Source: Flavobacterium sp. WC2421 (GTDB lineage: Bacteria; Bacteroidota; Bacteroidia; Flavobacteriales; Flavobacteriaceae). From it: a DNA stretch of 64,000 nt. Location of the stretch: the NCBI RefSeq assembly GCF_040822115.1, contig NZ_CP162004.1, forward strand, positions 1,364,001-1,428,000. The letters are read 5' to 3'. The notes under the pieces were generated by a model. It was not told the origin of the DNA and made no database searches. It saw only the letters and a list, made by a program, of their open reading frames with translations. Shown here piece by piece: positions 45,492 to 52,887 of the stretch; within the stretch, counting starts at the first letter, position 1, and every line of letters starts with the position of its first letter. The position numbers and the translations under genes are program-made.

Positions 45492-46733
45492 ATGGAAGAA
45501 AGTAAGAGTTTGTTTAAAACCTATAGTGGTATTATATGGTTATTATGTGGTATAACTGCAGGAAGTATATTAGGTTTGGTTTTTGGGAAAGATGTAGAAG
45601 TGATTAAGCCACTTGGCGATATATTTCTAAATTTACTTTTTACGGCTATTATTCCTTTGATTTTCTTTACGATAGCGTCGTCAATTGCCAGTTTAGAAAA
45701 ATCAGAAAAATTAGGAAAGTTATTTGTAGTCGTTATTGGAGTATTTTTAAGTACGGTATTGGTATCGGCTATAATTATGATAATAGGTGTTTTGCTTTTT
45801 CCAATTCATCAAGATATTATCATTTCCAAAATTCCATTGGAGAGTATGCAAACCACTAGTCCTGGATCACAAATCACTCAATTACTGACTGCCAATGATT
45901 TTTATGAATTGCTTTCTAGAAAAAGCATGTTGGCTTTAATCATTTTCTCCTTTTTAATAGGATTTGCCAGTTTACGTTCGGGAGAGAAAGGAGAAAGTTT
46001 TAGAGGGTTCCTAAATTCAGGAAACGAGGTAATGAAACAATTACTACACTTGATTATGAAAACGGCACCGGTAGGTTTGGGTGCTTATTTTGCGTATCAA
46101 GTAGGTATTTTTGGACCGCAGTTATTTGGAGCCTATGCTAAGCCATTAGGACTTTATTATGCAGTATGTGGATTCTACTTTGTGGTGTTCTTTAGTTTGT
46201 ATGCTTTCCTTGCAGGAGGAAATAACGGATTGAAAGTGTTTTGGAGTAATAATATTGCACCTTCCTTAACAGCTTTGGGAACTTGCAGTAGTATTGCAAC
46301 AATTCCAGCAAATCTGGAGGCAACAGAGAAAATGAATGTTCCTTCACATATCCGTAATATTGCAATTCCATTAGGAGCTCCTTTGCATAAAGATGGATCA
46401 AGTATGTCATCTATTATAAAAATTGCTGTAATTTTTGCCATGTTCGGTAAAGATTTTACAGATCCCAATACCTTACTTTTAGCATTAGGGATTACGGTTA
46501 TCGTTTCGGTAGTTGAAGGAGGAATTCCTAATGGTGGATATATTGGGGAGATTCTAGCAATCACTATTTATGGTTTTCCAATGGAACAAGCTTTACCTGC
46601 AGCCATGATTGTAGGAACATTAGTTGATCCCATGGCTACTTTGCTAAATGCGAATGGAGATGTAGTCTCGGCGATGTTAATCACGCGTATTTCAGAAGGA
46701 AAAGAATGGCTTTCAGTAAAATTAGCTCGCTAA
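45492..46733 (+). CDS. Dicarboxylate/amino acid:cation symporter (DAACS family)
   Basis: 413 residues, about eight membrane helices and two re-entrant hairpins. Family markers are the serine-rich loop (ALGTCSSIATIPANL), the conserved PLGAPLHKDGSSMSS and VEGGIPNGGYIGE, and a late VDPMATLLNANGD that replaces the NMDGT-like site. It takes up glutamate, aspartate or C4-dicarboxylates with Na+ or H+. Single gene. Confidence 0.9.
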   Translation: MEESKSLFKTYSGIIWLLCGITAGSILGLVFGKDVEVIKPLGDIFLNLLFTAIIPLIFFTIASSIASLEKSEKLGKLFVVVIGVFLSTVLVSAIIMIIGVLLFPIHQDIIISKIPLESMQTTSPGSQITQLLTANDFYELLSRKSMLALIIFSFLIGFASLRSGEKGESFRGFLNSGNEVMKQLLHLIMKTAPVGLGAYFAYQVGIFGPQLFGAYAKPLGLYYAVCGFYFVVFFSLYAFLAGGNNGLKVFWSNNIAPSLTALGTCSSIATIPANLEATEKMNVPSHIRNIAIPLGAPLHKDGSSMSSIIKIAVIFAMFGKDFTDPNTLLLALGITVIVSVVEGGIPNGGYIGEILAITIYGFPMEQALPAAMIVGTLVDPMATLLNANGDVVSAMLITRISEGKEWLSVKLAR

Positions 46734-46885
46734 ACTGATTTATTAGTCATAAATTTAACCCAAAGCACTTTTCAAATATTTAAAAAGCAATGGATTAAAA
46801 CCTATTTTTTTAAGTATTTGGTAATCAAAAGTCGCTTTCACAAAGAATTCGTTTTTTGTTAGATAAAATCATATTTTTTTATGTG

Positions 46886-46912
46886 TTTGTATTGAATATG
46901 TTTATACATTTG
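46886..46912 (+). promoter_or_regulatory. Promoter of the Phe/Tyr operon leader
   Basis: TTTG at 46886-46889 and TACATTTG at 46905-46912; spacing 15 bp, a little short, but the -7 box is exact. The start would fall about 20-25 bp before the leader peptide. Confidence 0.6.
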
Positions 46913-46941
46913 CATTGATAACATTGAAAAAAAACATCAAA

Positions 46942-47001
46942 ATGTCAACTAATAACCGTTTTTATTTTAGCAACACTTATTTCTTCTTTTATAGGAAGTA
47001 A
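46942..47001 (+). CDS. Phe/Tyr-rich attenuation leader peptide
   Basis: ATG to TAA, 19 residues: MSTNNRFYFSNTYFFFYRK. Five phenylalanines and three tyrosines, eight of 19 residues, including the run YFFFY. It lies between the promoter and a terminator in front of the prephenate dehydratase gene, exactly as enterobacterial pheL does. The aromatic codons overlap the first strand of the regulatory hairpins. Too short for routine gene calling. Confidence 0.85.
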   Translation: MSTNNRFYFSNTYFFFYRK

Positions 47002-47081
47002 GGATTGTGCTATGGTTATTTGAAATAAAAGAAACAAATAAAAATAATATACAATCCTGATGAAAATCAGGATTTTTTTTT
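46976..47081 (+). promoter_or_regulatory. Transcription attenuator of the Phe/Tyr operon
   Basis: Three alternative pairings are visible. 1:2 is CTTATTTC (46976-46983, inside the Tyr/Phe codons) with GAAGTAAG (46995-47002), one G-U. The antiterminator is AGGATTGT (47001-47008) with ACAATCCT (47051-47058). The terminator is AATCCTGA (47053-47060) with TCAGGATT (47067-47074), then nine T's. A ribosome stalled at the aromatic codons would free 47001-47008 to form the antiterminator and allow read-through into pheA. Confidence 0.8.
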
Positions 47082-47088
47082 GGAATAA

Positions 47089-47916
47089 ATGGGAACAAAA
47101 ATTGCAATTCAAGGGATACTAGGTTCTTTTCACCATCAAGTGGCACAAGAATATTTTGAGCAAAATATAGCAGTAGACGAGTGTCTGTCATTTGAAGAAT
47201 TAGTGGACAGCCTATTGTCAGGAAAATCGGAACAGGCAGTTATGGCCATTGAAAATTCAATCGCGGGGCCTATTATTCCTAATTATGCGTTGATTGATAA
47301 GAATAATTTGCACATCATTGGAGAACATTATTTAAGTATTCATCAAAATTTGATGGCGCTTAAGGGACAAAAATTGGAAGATATTGTTGAAGTACATTCT
47401 CATCCAATGGCATTATTACAGTGTATGGATTTTTTAAAAAAATATCCTAATATAAAATTAGTTGAAGATAAAGATACAGCCGAAACAGCTCGTAGAATTC
47501 AGGAGAAACAATTAAAAGGAATCGCTGCAATTGCCAGTAAAACGGCTTCGATTATGTATGATTTAGAAATTCTGGCACCAGAAATTCAAACGATTAAAAA
47601 TAACATGACTCGTTTTGTTATAATTAAAAAAGAGAATGCATTTGTAGCAAAGGAAGATATTAACAGAGCGTCTTTGAAATTTGAATTGGATCATAAAAGA
47701 GGGAGTTTAGCAGCTGTACTTAATGTAATGAGTGATTGCAAAATGAATTTGACCAAAATTCAATCCTTGCCAAAAATTGAAACTCCTTGGAAATATTCCT
47801 TTTTTGTGGATGTAACTTTTGAAAAATATGCAGATTACGAAAAAGCAAAATCGTTATTAGAAATAATGGCAGAGTATTTTAAAGTTTTGGGCGAATATAA
47901 AAATACAAAGCCATAA
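47089..47916 (+). CDS. pheA: Prephenate dehydratase
   Basis: 275 residues. Substrate motifs: AIENSIAGPIIPNYALI, SHPMALLQC and the catalytic threonine in NNMTRFVIIKK. The C-terminal ACT domain (about 190-265) begins SLKFELDHKRGSLAAVLNVM. The usual ESRP motif that binds phenylalanine reads QSLP here, so feedback by Phe may be weak or different. It makes phenylpyruvate from prephenate. First structural gene after the attenuator. Confidence 0.93.
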   Translation: MGTKIAIQGILGSFHHQVAQEYFEQNIAVDECLSFEELVDSLLSGKSEQAVMAIENSIAGPIIPNYALIDKNNLHIIGEHYLSIHQNLMALKGQKLEDIVEVHSHPMALLQCMDFLKKYPNIKLVEDKDTAETARRIQEKQLKGIAAIASKTASIMYDLEILAPEIQTIKNNMTRFVIIKKENAFVAKEDINRASLKFELDHKRGSLAAVLNVMSDCKMNLTKIQSLPKIETPWKYSFFVDVTFEKYADYEKAKSLLEIMAEYFKVLGEYKNTKP

Positions 47917-47967
47917 TTAGTCAAAAGTTATAAACGCATCAAGGTCAAAAGAATTTAAAAAATAGTA

Positions 47968-49116
47968 ATGATTACAACAGCAAAAAGATTAGATATCATT
48001 GAAGAATACTATTTCTCCTCTAAATTGAGAGAAGTAAGACAATTGGCATCCGAAGGGAATCCAATAATAAATATGGGAATTGGAAGTCCGGATTTGCAAC
48101 CTTCACAAGAAGTTATTGATGCAGTGGTTCTTGCCGTGAAAGAGGAAAATGCTCATGGTTATCAAAGTTATCAAGGATTACCGGAATTGAGAAATGGAAT
48201 GGTTGATTTTTATAAAAACAACTATAATGTGGATTTGAATCCCAATACTGAAGTTTTGCCTTTGATGGGTTCTAAGGAAGGTATTATGCATATTTCATTG
48301 GCTTTCTTAAATGAAGGAGATCAAGTATTAATACCAAATCCAGGATATCCTACTTATACTTCAGTAACTAATTTAGTGGGTGCTGTTCCCGTTTATTATG
48401 ATTTAAAAGAAAGTACAAATTGGGAACCTGATTTTGACGCTTTAGAAAAATTGGATTTATCTAAAGTTAAAATTATGTGGATTGGTTATCCACATATGCC
48501 AACAGGAGCGAGAGGAAGTTTGGAGTTATTTGAAAAGTTAGTGGCTTTCGCCAAAAAACATACTATTTTATTAATCAATGATAATCCATATAGTTTTGTT
48601 TTGAATGATAAGCCAATGAGTTTGTTACAAGTGGAAGGCGCGAAGGACGTAGCATTAGAGCTAAATTCTTTAAGTAAAACGTTCAATATGGCAGGATGGA
48701 GAGTAGGAATGGTTCTGGGGAATGCAGCTTGTATTGATGCTGTTTTGAAAGTAAAAAGCAACATGGACAGCGGTATGTTTTTTGGAATTCAAAAAGGGGC
48801 TATAGCTGCTTTAAAAAGTGATAAAGCGTGGTTTGATTCGATGAATGAAATTTACAAGAAACGTCGTGTTTTGACAGAACAATTAGCGGAGAAATTAAAC
48901 TGTAAAGTATATAAGGAAGGTGTTGGATTGTTTGTTTGGGCCAAATTGCCAGAAGGAATAACTTCAGCTGAAAAATTTATAGACCAAATCTTACATGAGA
49001 AACATCTCTTTATAGCACCAGGAACAATTTTTGGAAGTAACGGAGAAGGATATATTCGTTTTGCATTATGTGTAGGGGAAGAAAAAGTACAGGAAGCAAT
49101 TGATAGATTTAATTAA
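47968..49116 (+). CDS. Class I/II (aromatic) aminotransferase
   Basis: 382 residues. PLP lysine in LNSLSKTFNMAGWRVGMVLG; NPGYPTYTS, the phosphate-binding MGSKEGIMHI, and the GRAP-like C-terminal arginine in GYIRFALCV. Its place between pheA and tyrA suggests that it converts phenylpyruvate and 4-hydroxyphenylpyruvate (or prephenate) to the amino acids. It ends in TAA directly followed by the ATG of tyrA. Confidence 0.88.
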   Translation: MITTAKRLDIIEEYYFSSKLREVRQLASEGNPIINMGIGSPDLQPSQEVIDAVVLAVKEENAHGYQSYQGLPELRNGMVDFYKNNYNVDLNPNTEVLPLMGSKEGIMHISLAFLNEGDQVLIPNPGYPTYTSVTNLVGAVPVYYDLKESTNWEPDFDALEKLDLSKVKIMWIGYPHMPTGARGSLELFEKLVAFAKKHTILLINDNPYSFVLNDKPMSLLQVEGAKDVALELNSLSKTFNMAGWRVGMVLGNAACIDAVLKVKSNMDSGMFFGIQKGAIAALKSDKAWFDSMNEIYKKRRVLTEQLAEKLNCKVYKEGVGLFVWAKLPEGITSAEKFIDQILHEKHLFIAPGTIFGSNGEGYIRFALCVGEEKVQEAIDRFN

Positions 49117-49974
49117 ATGAAAGTTTATATAATAGGAATAGGATTAATAGGAGGATCGATGGCGTTAGACATTAAAACCATAGATCCATCAGCCACTATT
49201 TATGGTATCGATCATAACGAAAGTCATGTGAAACAAGCATTGGATTTAGGGGTTATTGATGAAGCCGCTCAATTGGAAGATCTATCGAATGCTGATTTTG
49301 TAATTGTATCGGTTCCAGTAGATGTTGCCTTAACGCTATTGCCTAAGGTATTGGATGCTGTAGGTGAGAATTCTATTGTTTTTGAAGTGGGTTCTACCAA
49401 AGCGCCAATTTGTGAAGCAATTGCTAACCATTCAAGAAGAAGAAATTTTATTGCAACTCATCCTATTGCAGGAACCGAGTTTTCAGGGCCATCGGCAGCA
49501 ATACATGATTTGTTCAATGGGAAGACTAATATAATTTGTGAAGTAGAACGTACTGCTTTTAAATTGCAGGAGAAAGCATTAGCCCTTTTTAAAGCAATGG
49601 GAATGAGAATACGTTATATGGATCCAAAATCACATGACAAACATATTGCTTATGTGTCGCATTTGTCTCACATTAGTGCTTTTATGCTTGGAAAAACAGT
49701 AATAAACAAAGAAAAAGACGAGCAGGATATATTTGATATGGCGGGTTCTGGTTTTGAAAGTACAGTGCGTTTGGCAAAAAGTTCGCCTGCTATGTGGACC
49801 CCAATTTTCAAACAAAATAAGTTGGAAGTGGTGGAAGCTTTAGAAGGATATATAGCCAACTTGACTCAATTTAAAGATTTATTGGTAAAGGATGAATACA
49901 ATGCCATTTTTGATGAAATGGAAAGTGTAAATAAAATAAAAGAAATATTGAATGGAATGAATGTAAAAAAATAA
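49117..49974 (+). CDS. tyrA: Prephenate dehydrogenase
   Basis: 285 residues. Rossmann NAD site VYIIGIGLIGGSMALDI, EVGSTKAPI, the THPIAGTEFSGP active-site segment and HDKHIAYVSHLSHISAF, which carries the catalytic and substrate histidines. It oxidatively decarboxylates prephenate to 4-hydroxyphenylpyruvate. No ACT domain is attached. Zero spacing to the preceding gene. Confidence 0.92.
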   Translation: MKVYIIGIGLIGGSMALDIKTIDPSATIYGIDHNESHVKQALDLGVIDEAAQLEDLSNADFVIVSVPVDVALTLLPKVLDAVGENSIVFEVGSTKAPICEAIANHSRRRNFIATHPIAGTEFSGPSAAIHDLFNGKTNIICEVERTAFKLQEKALALFKAMGMRIRYMDPKSHDKHIAYVSHLSHISAFMLGKTVINKEKDEQDIFDMAGSGFESTVRLAKSSPAMWTPIFKQNKLEVVEALEGYIANLTQFKDLLVKDEYNAIFDEMESVNKIKEILNGMNVKK

Positions 49975-50040
49975 TTTTTGCAAAGATTAAATAAAGAAGA
50001 ACAACACAAAAAAAAATAATAAAATAAATAATTAGAAAAG

Positions 50041-51123
50041 ATGGAAAACAAGAAAGAAATGAGAAATTGGTTGAATGAATTTAATTTAACTCATCCATTT
50101 GTAATTGCAGGACCTTGTAGTGCTGAAACTGAAGATCAAGTATTAAAAATTGCTCATGAATTGAAAGATTCAGATGTAAGTGTTTTTAGAGCAGGTATAT
50201 GGAAACCAAGAACACGTCCAGGAGGATTTGAAGGTGTGGGAGAAATTGGTTTGAAATGGTTGCAAAAAGCAAAAGCAGAGACAGGTTTATTGATGGGAAC
50301 TGAAGTAGCAACAGCGGCACACTGTAAATTAGCTTTGGAGCATGATATTGATGTTTTGTGGGTAGGTGCTCGTACAACTGCAAACCCGTTTGCAGTTCAA
50401 GAAATTGCTGATACATTGAAAGGAACGGATAAAATTGTATTGATCAAAAACCCAGTGAATCCAGATATGGCTTTGTGGTTAGGTGGTGTAGAGCGTTTAT
50501 ATGCTGCTGGAATTAAAAATCTTGGAGTAATTCACAGAGGATTTTCTACTTACGAAAAAACAAAATACAGAAACATTCCAGAATGGCAAATTGCTATTGA
50601 ATTGCAAAATAAATTCCCTGATTTACCATTAATCATTGATCCATCTCATATCACTGGTAACCGAGATATGATTCTTGAAGTAACTCAAGAAGCATTGGAT
50701 TTAAATTATGACGGTATGATCATTGAAACTCATATTGATCCAGACAATGCTTGGAGTGATGCTGCACAACAAGTAACGCCAGACGCTTTGAAACAAATTT
50801 TCAAAGATTTGAGAGTAAGAAAAGTAAGTGGAGACACGGATGAGTATGCTAATAAAATGACAAAATTAAGAGCAAACATTGATGTTCTTGATGCTAATTT
50901 ATTAGAGTTATTAGGAAAAAGAATGAAAGTGGCTGACGAAATTGGTCAAGTGAAAAAAGACTCAAATGTGGCTGTTTTACAAAACACACGTTGGAACGAA
51001 ATTCTTGGAAAAATGATTCTTGAAGGGGAGAAAAAAGGCCTTTCAGAAGAATTTATTCTTAGAATGTTCAAAGCAATTCACCAAGAAAGTATTGGTCATC
51101 AAGACAAAATATTGAATGCATAA
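50041..51123 (+). CDS. aroF: Bifunctional DAHP synthase / chorismate mutase
   Basis: 360 residues. Residues 1-265 are a type I-beta DAHP synthase: FVIAGPCSAETEDQVL, FRAGIWKPRTRPGGFEG, and the metal and substrate residues in IDPSHITGNRDMI. About 272-355 is an AroQ-type chorismate mutase helix bundle (KMTKLRANIDVLDANLLELL, KRMKVADEIGQVKK). It thus combines the entry step of the shikimate pathway with the step leading to prephenate, the substrate of the two upstream enzymes. Last gene of the attenuated operon. Confidence 0.94.
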   Translation: MENKKEMRNWLNEFNLTHPFVIAGPCSAETEDQVLKIAHELKDSDVSVFRAGIWKPRTRPGGFEGVGEIGLKWLQKAKAETGLLMGTEVATAAHCKLALEHDIDVLWVGARTTANPFAVQEIADTLKGTDKIVLIKNPVNPDMALWLGGVERLYAAGIKNLGVIHRGFSTYEKTKYRNIPEWQIAIELQNKFPDLPLIIDPSHITGNRDMILEVTQEALDLNYDGMIIETHIDPDNAWSDAAQQVTPDALKQIFKDLRVRKVSGDTDEYANKMTKLRANIDVLDANLLELLGKRMKVADEIGQVKKDSNVAVLQNTRWNEILGKMILEGEKKGLSEEFILRMFKAIHQESIGHQDKILNA

Positions 51124-51147
51124 ATATTATTAGTATTTTATAATAGT

Positions 51148-51187
51148 AATCTCCACAGCTTTTAAATTAAAGTTGTGGGGATTTTTT
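51148..51187 (+). terminator. Terminator of the Phe/Tyr operon
   Basis: AATCTCCACAGCTTT facing AAAGTTGTGGGGATT with one or two mismatches, followed by T6. Confidence 0.82.
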
Positions 51188-51206
51188 ATTTGTAGACACT
51201 AATAAA

Positions 51207-51237
51207 AACTTCAAACTTTAAACTTCAAACTTGAAAC
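51207..51237. repeat. AAACTTTAAAC-type spacer repeat before rsgA
   Basis: ACTTCAAACTTTAAACTTCA and further AAACTTGAAAC; same family as the repeats before metZ, cysD and metF. Confidence 0.6.
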
Positions 51238-51244
51238 AAAATTT

Positions 51245-51252
51245 TACCTTTG
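51245..51252 (+). promoter_or_regulatory. -7 box of the rsgA promoter
   Basis: TACCTTTG ends four bases before the ATG, so the transcript would have almost no leader. No clear -33 TTTG at the right spacing. Confidence 0.4.
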
Positions 51253-51256
51253 CAAC

Positions 51257-52234
51257 ATGACAGGACTCGTATATAAATCTACAGGAAGTTGGTATACTGT
51301 AAAATCAGAACAAGGTGATTTTATAGAATGCCGTATGAAAGGGAAATTTCGCATAAAAGGAATTAAAAGCACTAATCCAATTGCTGTGGGTGATGTTGTG
51401 GATTATGAACTCGAAGAATCATCGGACACAGTTACTGGAACCATTCATAATATTCATGAAAGAAAGAATTATATTGTACGTAAATCAGTCAACTTATCAC
51501 ATCAGATGCATATTATTGCGTCAAATATTGATCGTGTTTTTTTATTAGTTACGGTAAATAATCCTCCAACGACTTTTAATTTTATTGATCGTTTTCTAGT
51601 AACTGCAGAAGCATATGGGATTGAAACTATTTTGGTTTTTAATAAGATAGACACACTTGACGAACCAACACTTGACGAACAGTTGTATATGCAACATGTA
51701 TATCAAGAAGTGGGGTATAAGTGCCTTAGGGTTTCTTCTACCGAAATGAAAGGAATCGATGCCTTGAAAGAAATGATGATTGGTAAAGTGAGTATGTTTT
51801 CAGGACATTCGGGTGTTGGGAAATCAACGTTGGTGAATGCTATGGAACCGTCTTTGCACTTAAAAACTAAAACAATTTCAGACGCCAGTAAACAAGGGCA
51901 ACATACAACTACATTTGCAGAAATGTATGATTTATCTTTTGGCGCAAGCATTATAGACACTCCAGGAATTAAAGGTTTTGGAATGGTAGATATGGAAAAA
52001 GCCGAGATTAGTGGTTATTTCCCTGAATTTTTCAAATTAAAAGATCAGTGTAAATTTAATAATTGTTTGCATAAAGACGAACCAAAATGTGCTGTAAAAG
52101 AAGCCTTAGAAAAAGATGAAATTGCATGGTCGAGATACAATAGTTACCTTAAAATTTTAGAAGGTGATGACGAGCATTATCGTACCGATATTTATAATGA
52201 AGATAGAATGGAAAGCGATGAATCTAGGAAATAA
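51257..52234 (+). CDS. rsgA: Ribosome small-subunit-dependent GTPase A
   Basis: 325 residues. N-terminal OB fold, then a circularly permuted GTPase with G4 NKID before G1 GHSGVGKSTLVNAM and G3 DTPGIKGFG, and a C-terminal zinc finger (CKFNNCLHKDEPKC). RsgA checks and releases factors in late 30S assembly. Probably co-transcribed with dtd 53 bp downstream. Confidence 0.95.
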   Translation: MTGLVYKSTGSWYTVKSEQGDFIECRMKGKFRIKGIKSTNPIAVGDVVDYELEESSDTVTGTIHNIHERKNYIVRKSVNLSHQMHIIASNIDRVFLLVTVNNPPTTFNFIDRFLVTAEAYGIETILVFNKIDTLDEPTLDEQLYMQHVYQEVGYKCLRVSSTEMKGIDALKEMMIGKVSMFSGHSGVGKSTLVNAMEPSLHLKTKTISDASKQGQHTTTFAEMYDLSFGASIIDTPGIKGFGMVDMEKAEISGYFPEFFKLKDQCKFNNCLHKDEPKCAVKEALEKDEIAWSRYNSYLKILEGDDEHYRTDIYNEDRMESDESRK

Positions 52235-52287
52235 TCTTTGCTAAAAGCAGTTTAAAAAAGTAAAATAATTTATAATTCACCATTAAT

Positions 52288-52740
52288 TTGAAAGTAGTCC
52301 TTCAAAGAGTTTCTTCCGCCTCTGTTACAGTAGATCATAAAGTAATAGCCGATATCCAAAAAGGGCTGTTGATTTTGGTAGGTATTGAGGATGCCGATGT
52401 GCAAGAGGATTTAACTTGGTTAGTAGGTAAGATTGCAAAAATCAGAATTTTTGATGATGAAAACCACGTCATGAATCACTCGATTCAAGATATTAAAGGC
52501 GAAGTAATTGTCGTGAGTCAATTTACACTGCATGCCGCAACTAAAAAAGGCAATCGCCCTTCTTATATTAAAGCAGCAAAACCAGAAGTTGCTATTCCGC
52601 TATATGAAAGCTTTATTGAAAAATTAGAGTTGGAGCTAGGAAAGAAAATCCAAACCGGAATCTTTGGTGCCGACATGAAAGTGAGTCTTTTAAATGACGG
52701 ACCAGTTACCATAATCATAGATAGTAAAAATAGAGAGTAG
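52288..52740 (+). CDS. dtd: D-aminoacyl-tRNA deacylase
   Basis: 150 residues. The family N-terminus KVVLQRVSSASVTVDHK shows that translation begins at the TTG at 52288; no ATG is near. SQFTLHAATKKGNRPSY (about 76-92) is the active-site Ser-Gln motif, with the Gly-cis-Pro NDGPVTI at 133-139. It removes D-amino acids wrongly attached to tRNA. Confidence 0.93.
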   Translation: MKVVLQRVSSASVTVDHKVIADIQKGLLILVGIEDADVQEDLTWLVGKIAKIRIFDDENHVMNHSIQDIKGEVIVVSQFTLHAATKKGNRPSYIKAAKPEVAIPLYESFIEKLELELGKKIQTGIFGADMKVSLLNDGPVTIIIDSKNRE

Positions 52741-52743
52741 AAC

Positions 52744-52773
52744 TTGTTTATTGTCAGAATTATTCTATTTTTG
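52744..52773 (+). promoter_or_regulatory. Promoter of the DUF3857 gene cluster
   Basis: TTG at 52744-52746 and TATTTTTG at 52766-52773, spacing 19 bp. A roughly 110-nt leader follows before the first gene. Confidence 0.55.
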
Positions 52774-52887
52774 ATAGCCACGAATACTTAAAATTCCCAA
52801 AACATAAAGTAAAAGCTCCCTTAGAGGTTTTTGTTACACTATGTAGTCCTTCTTATTTGGTAATTATTCAAACTCTCAAAACCTACT

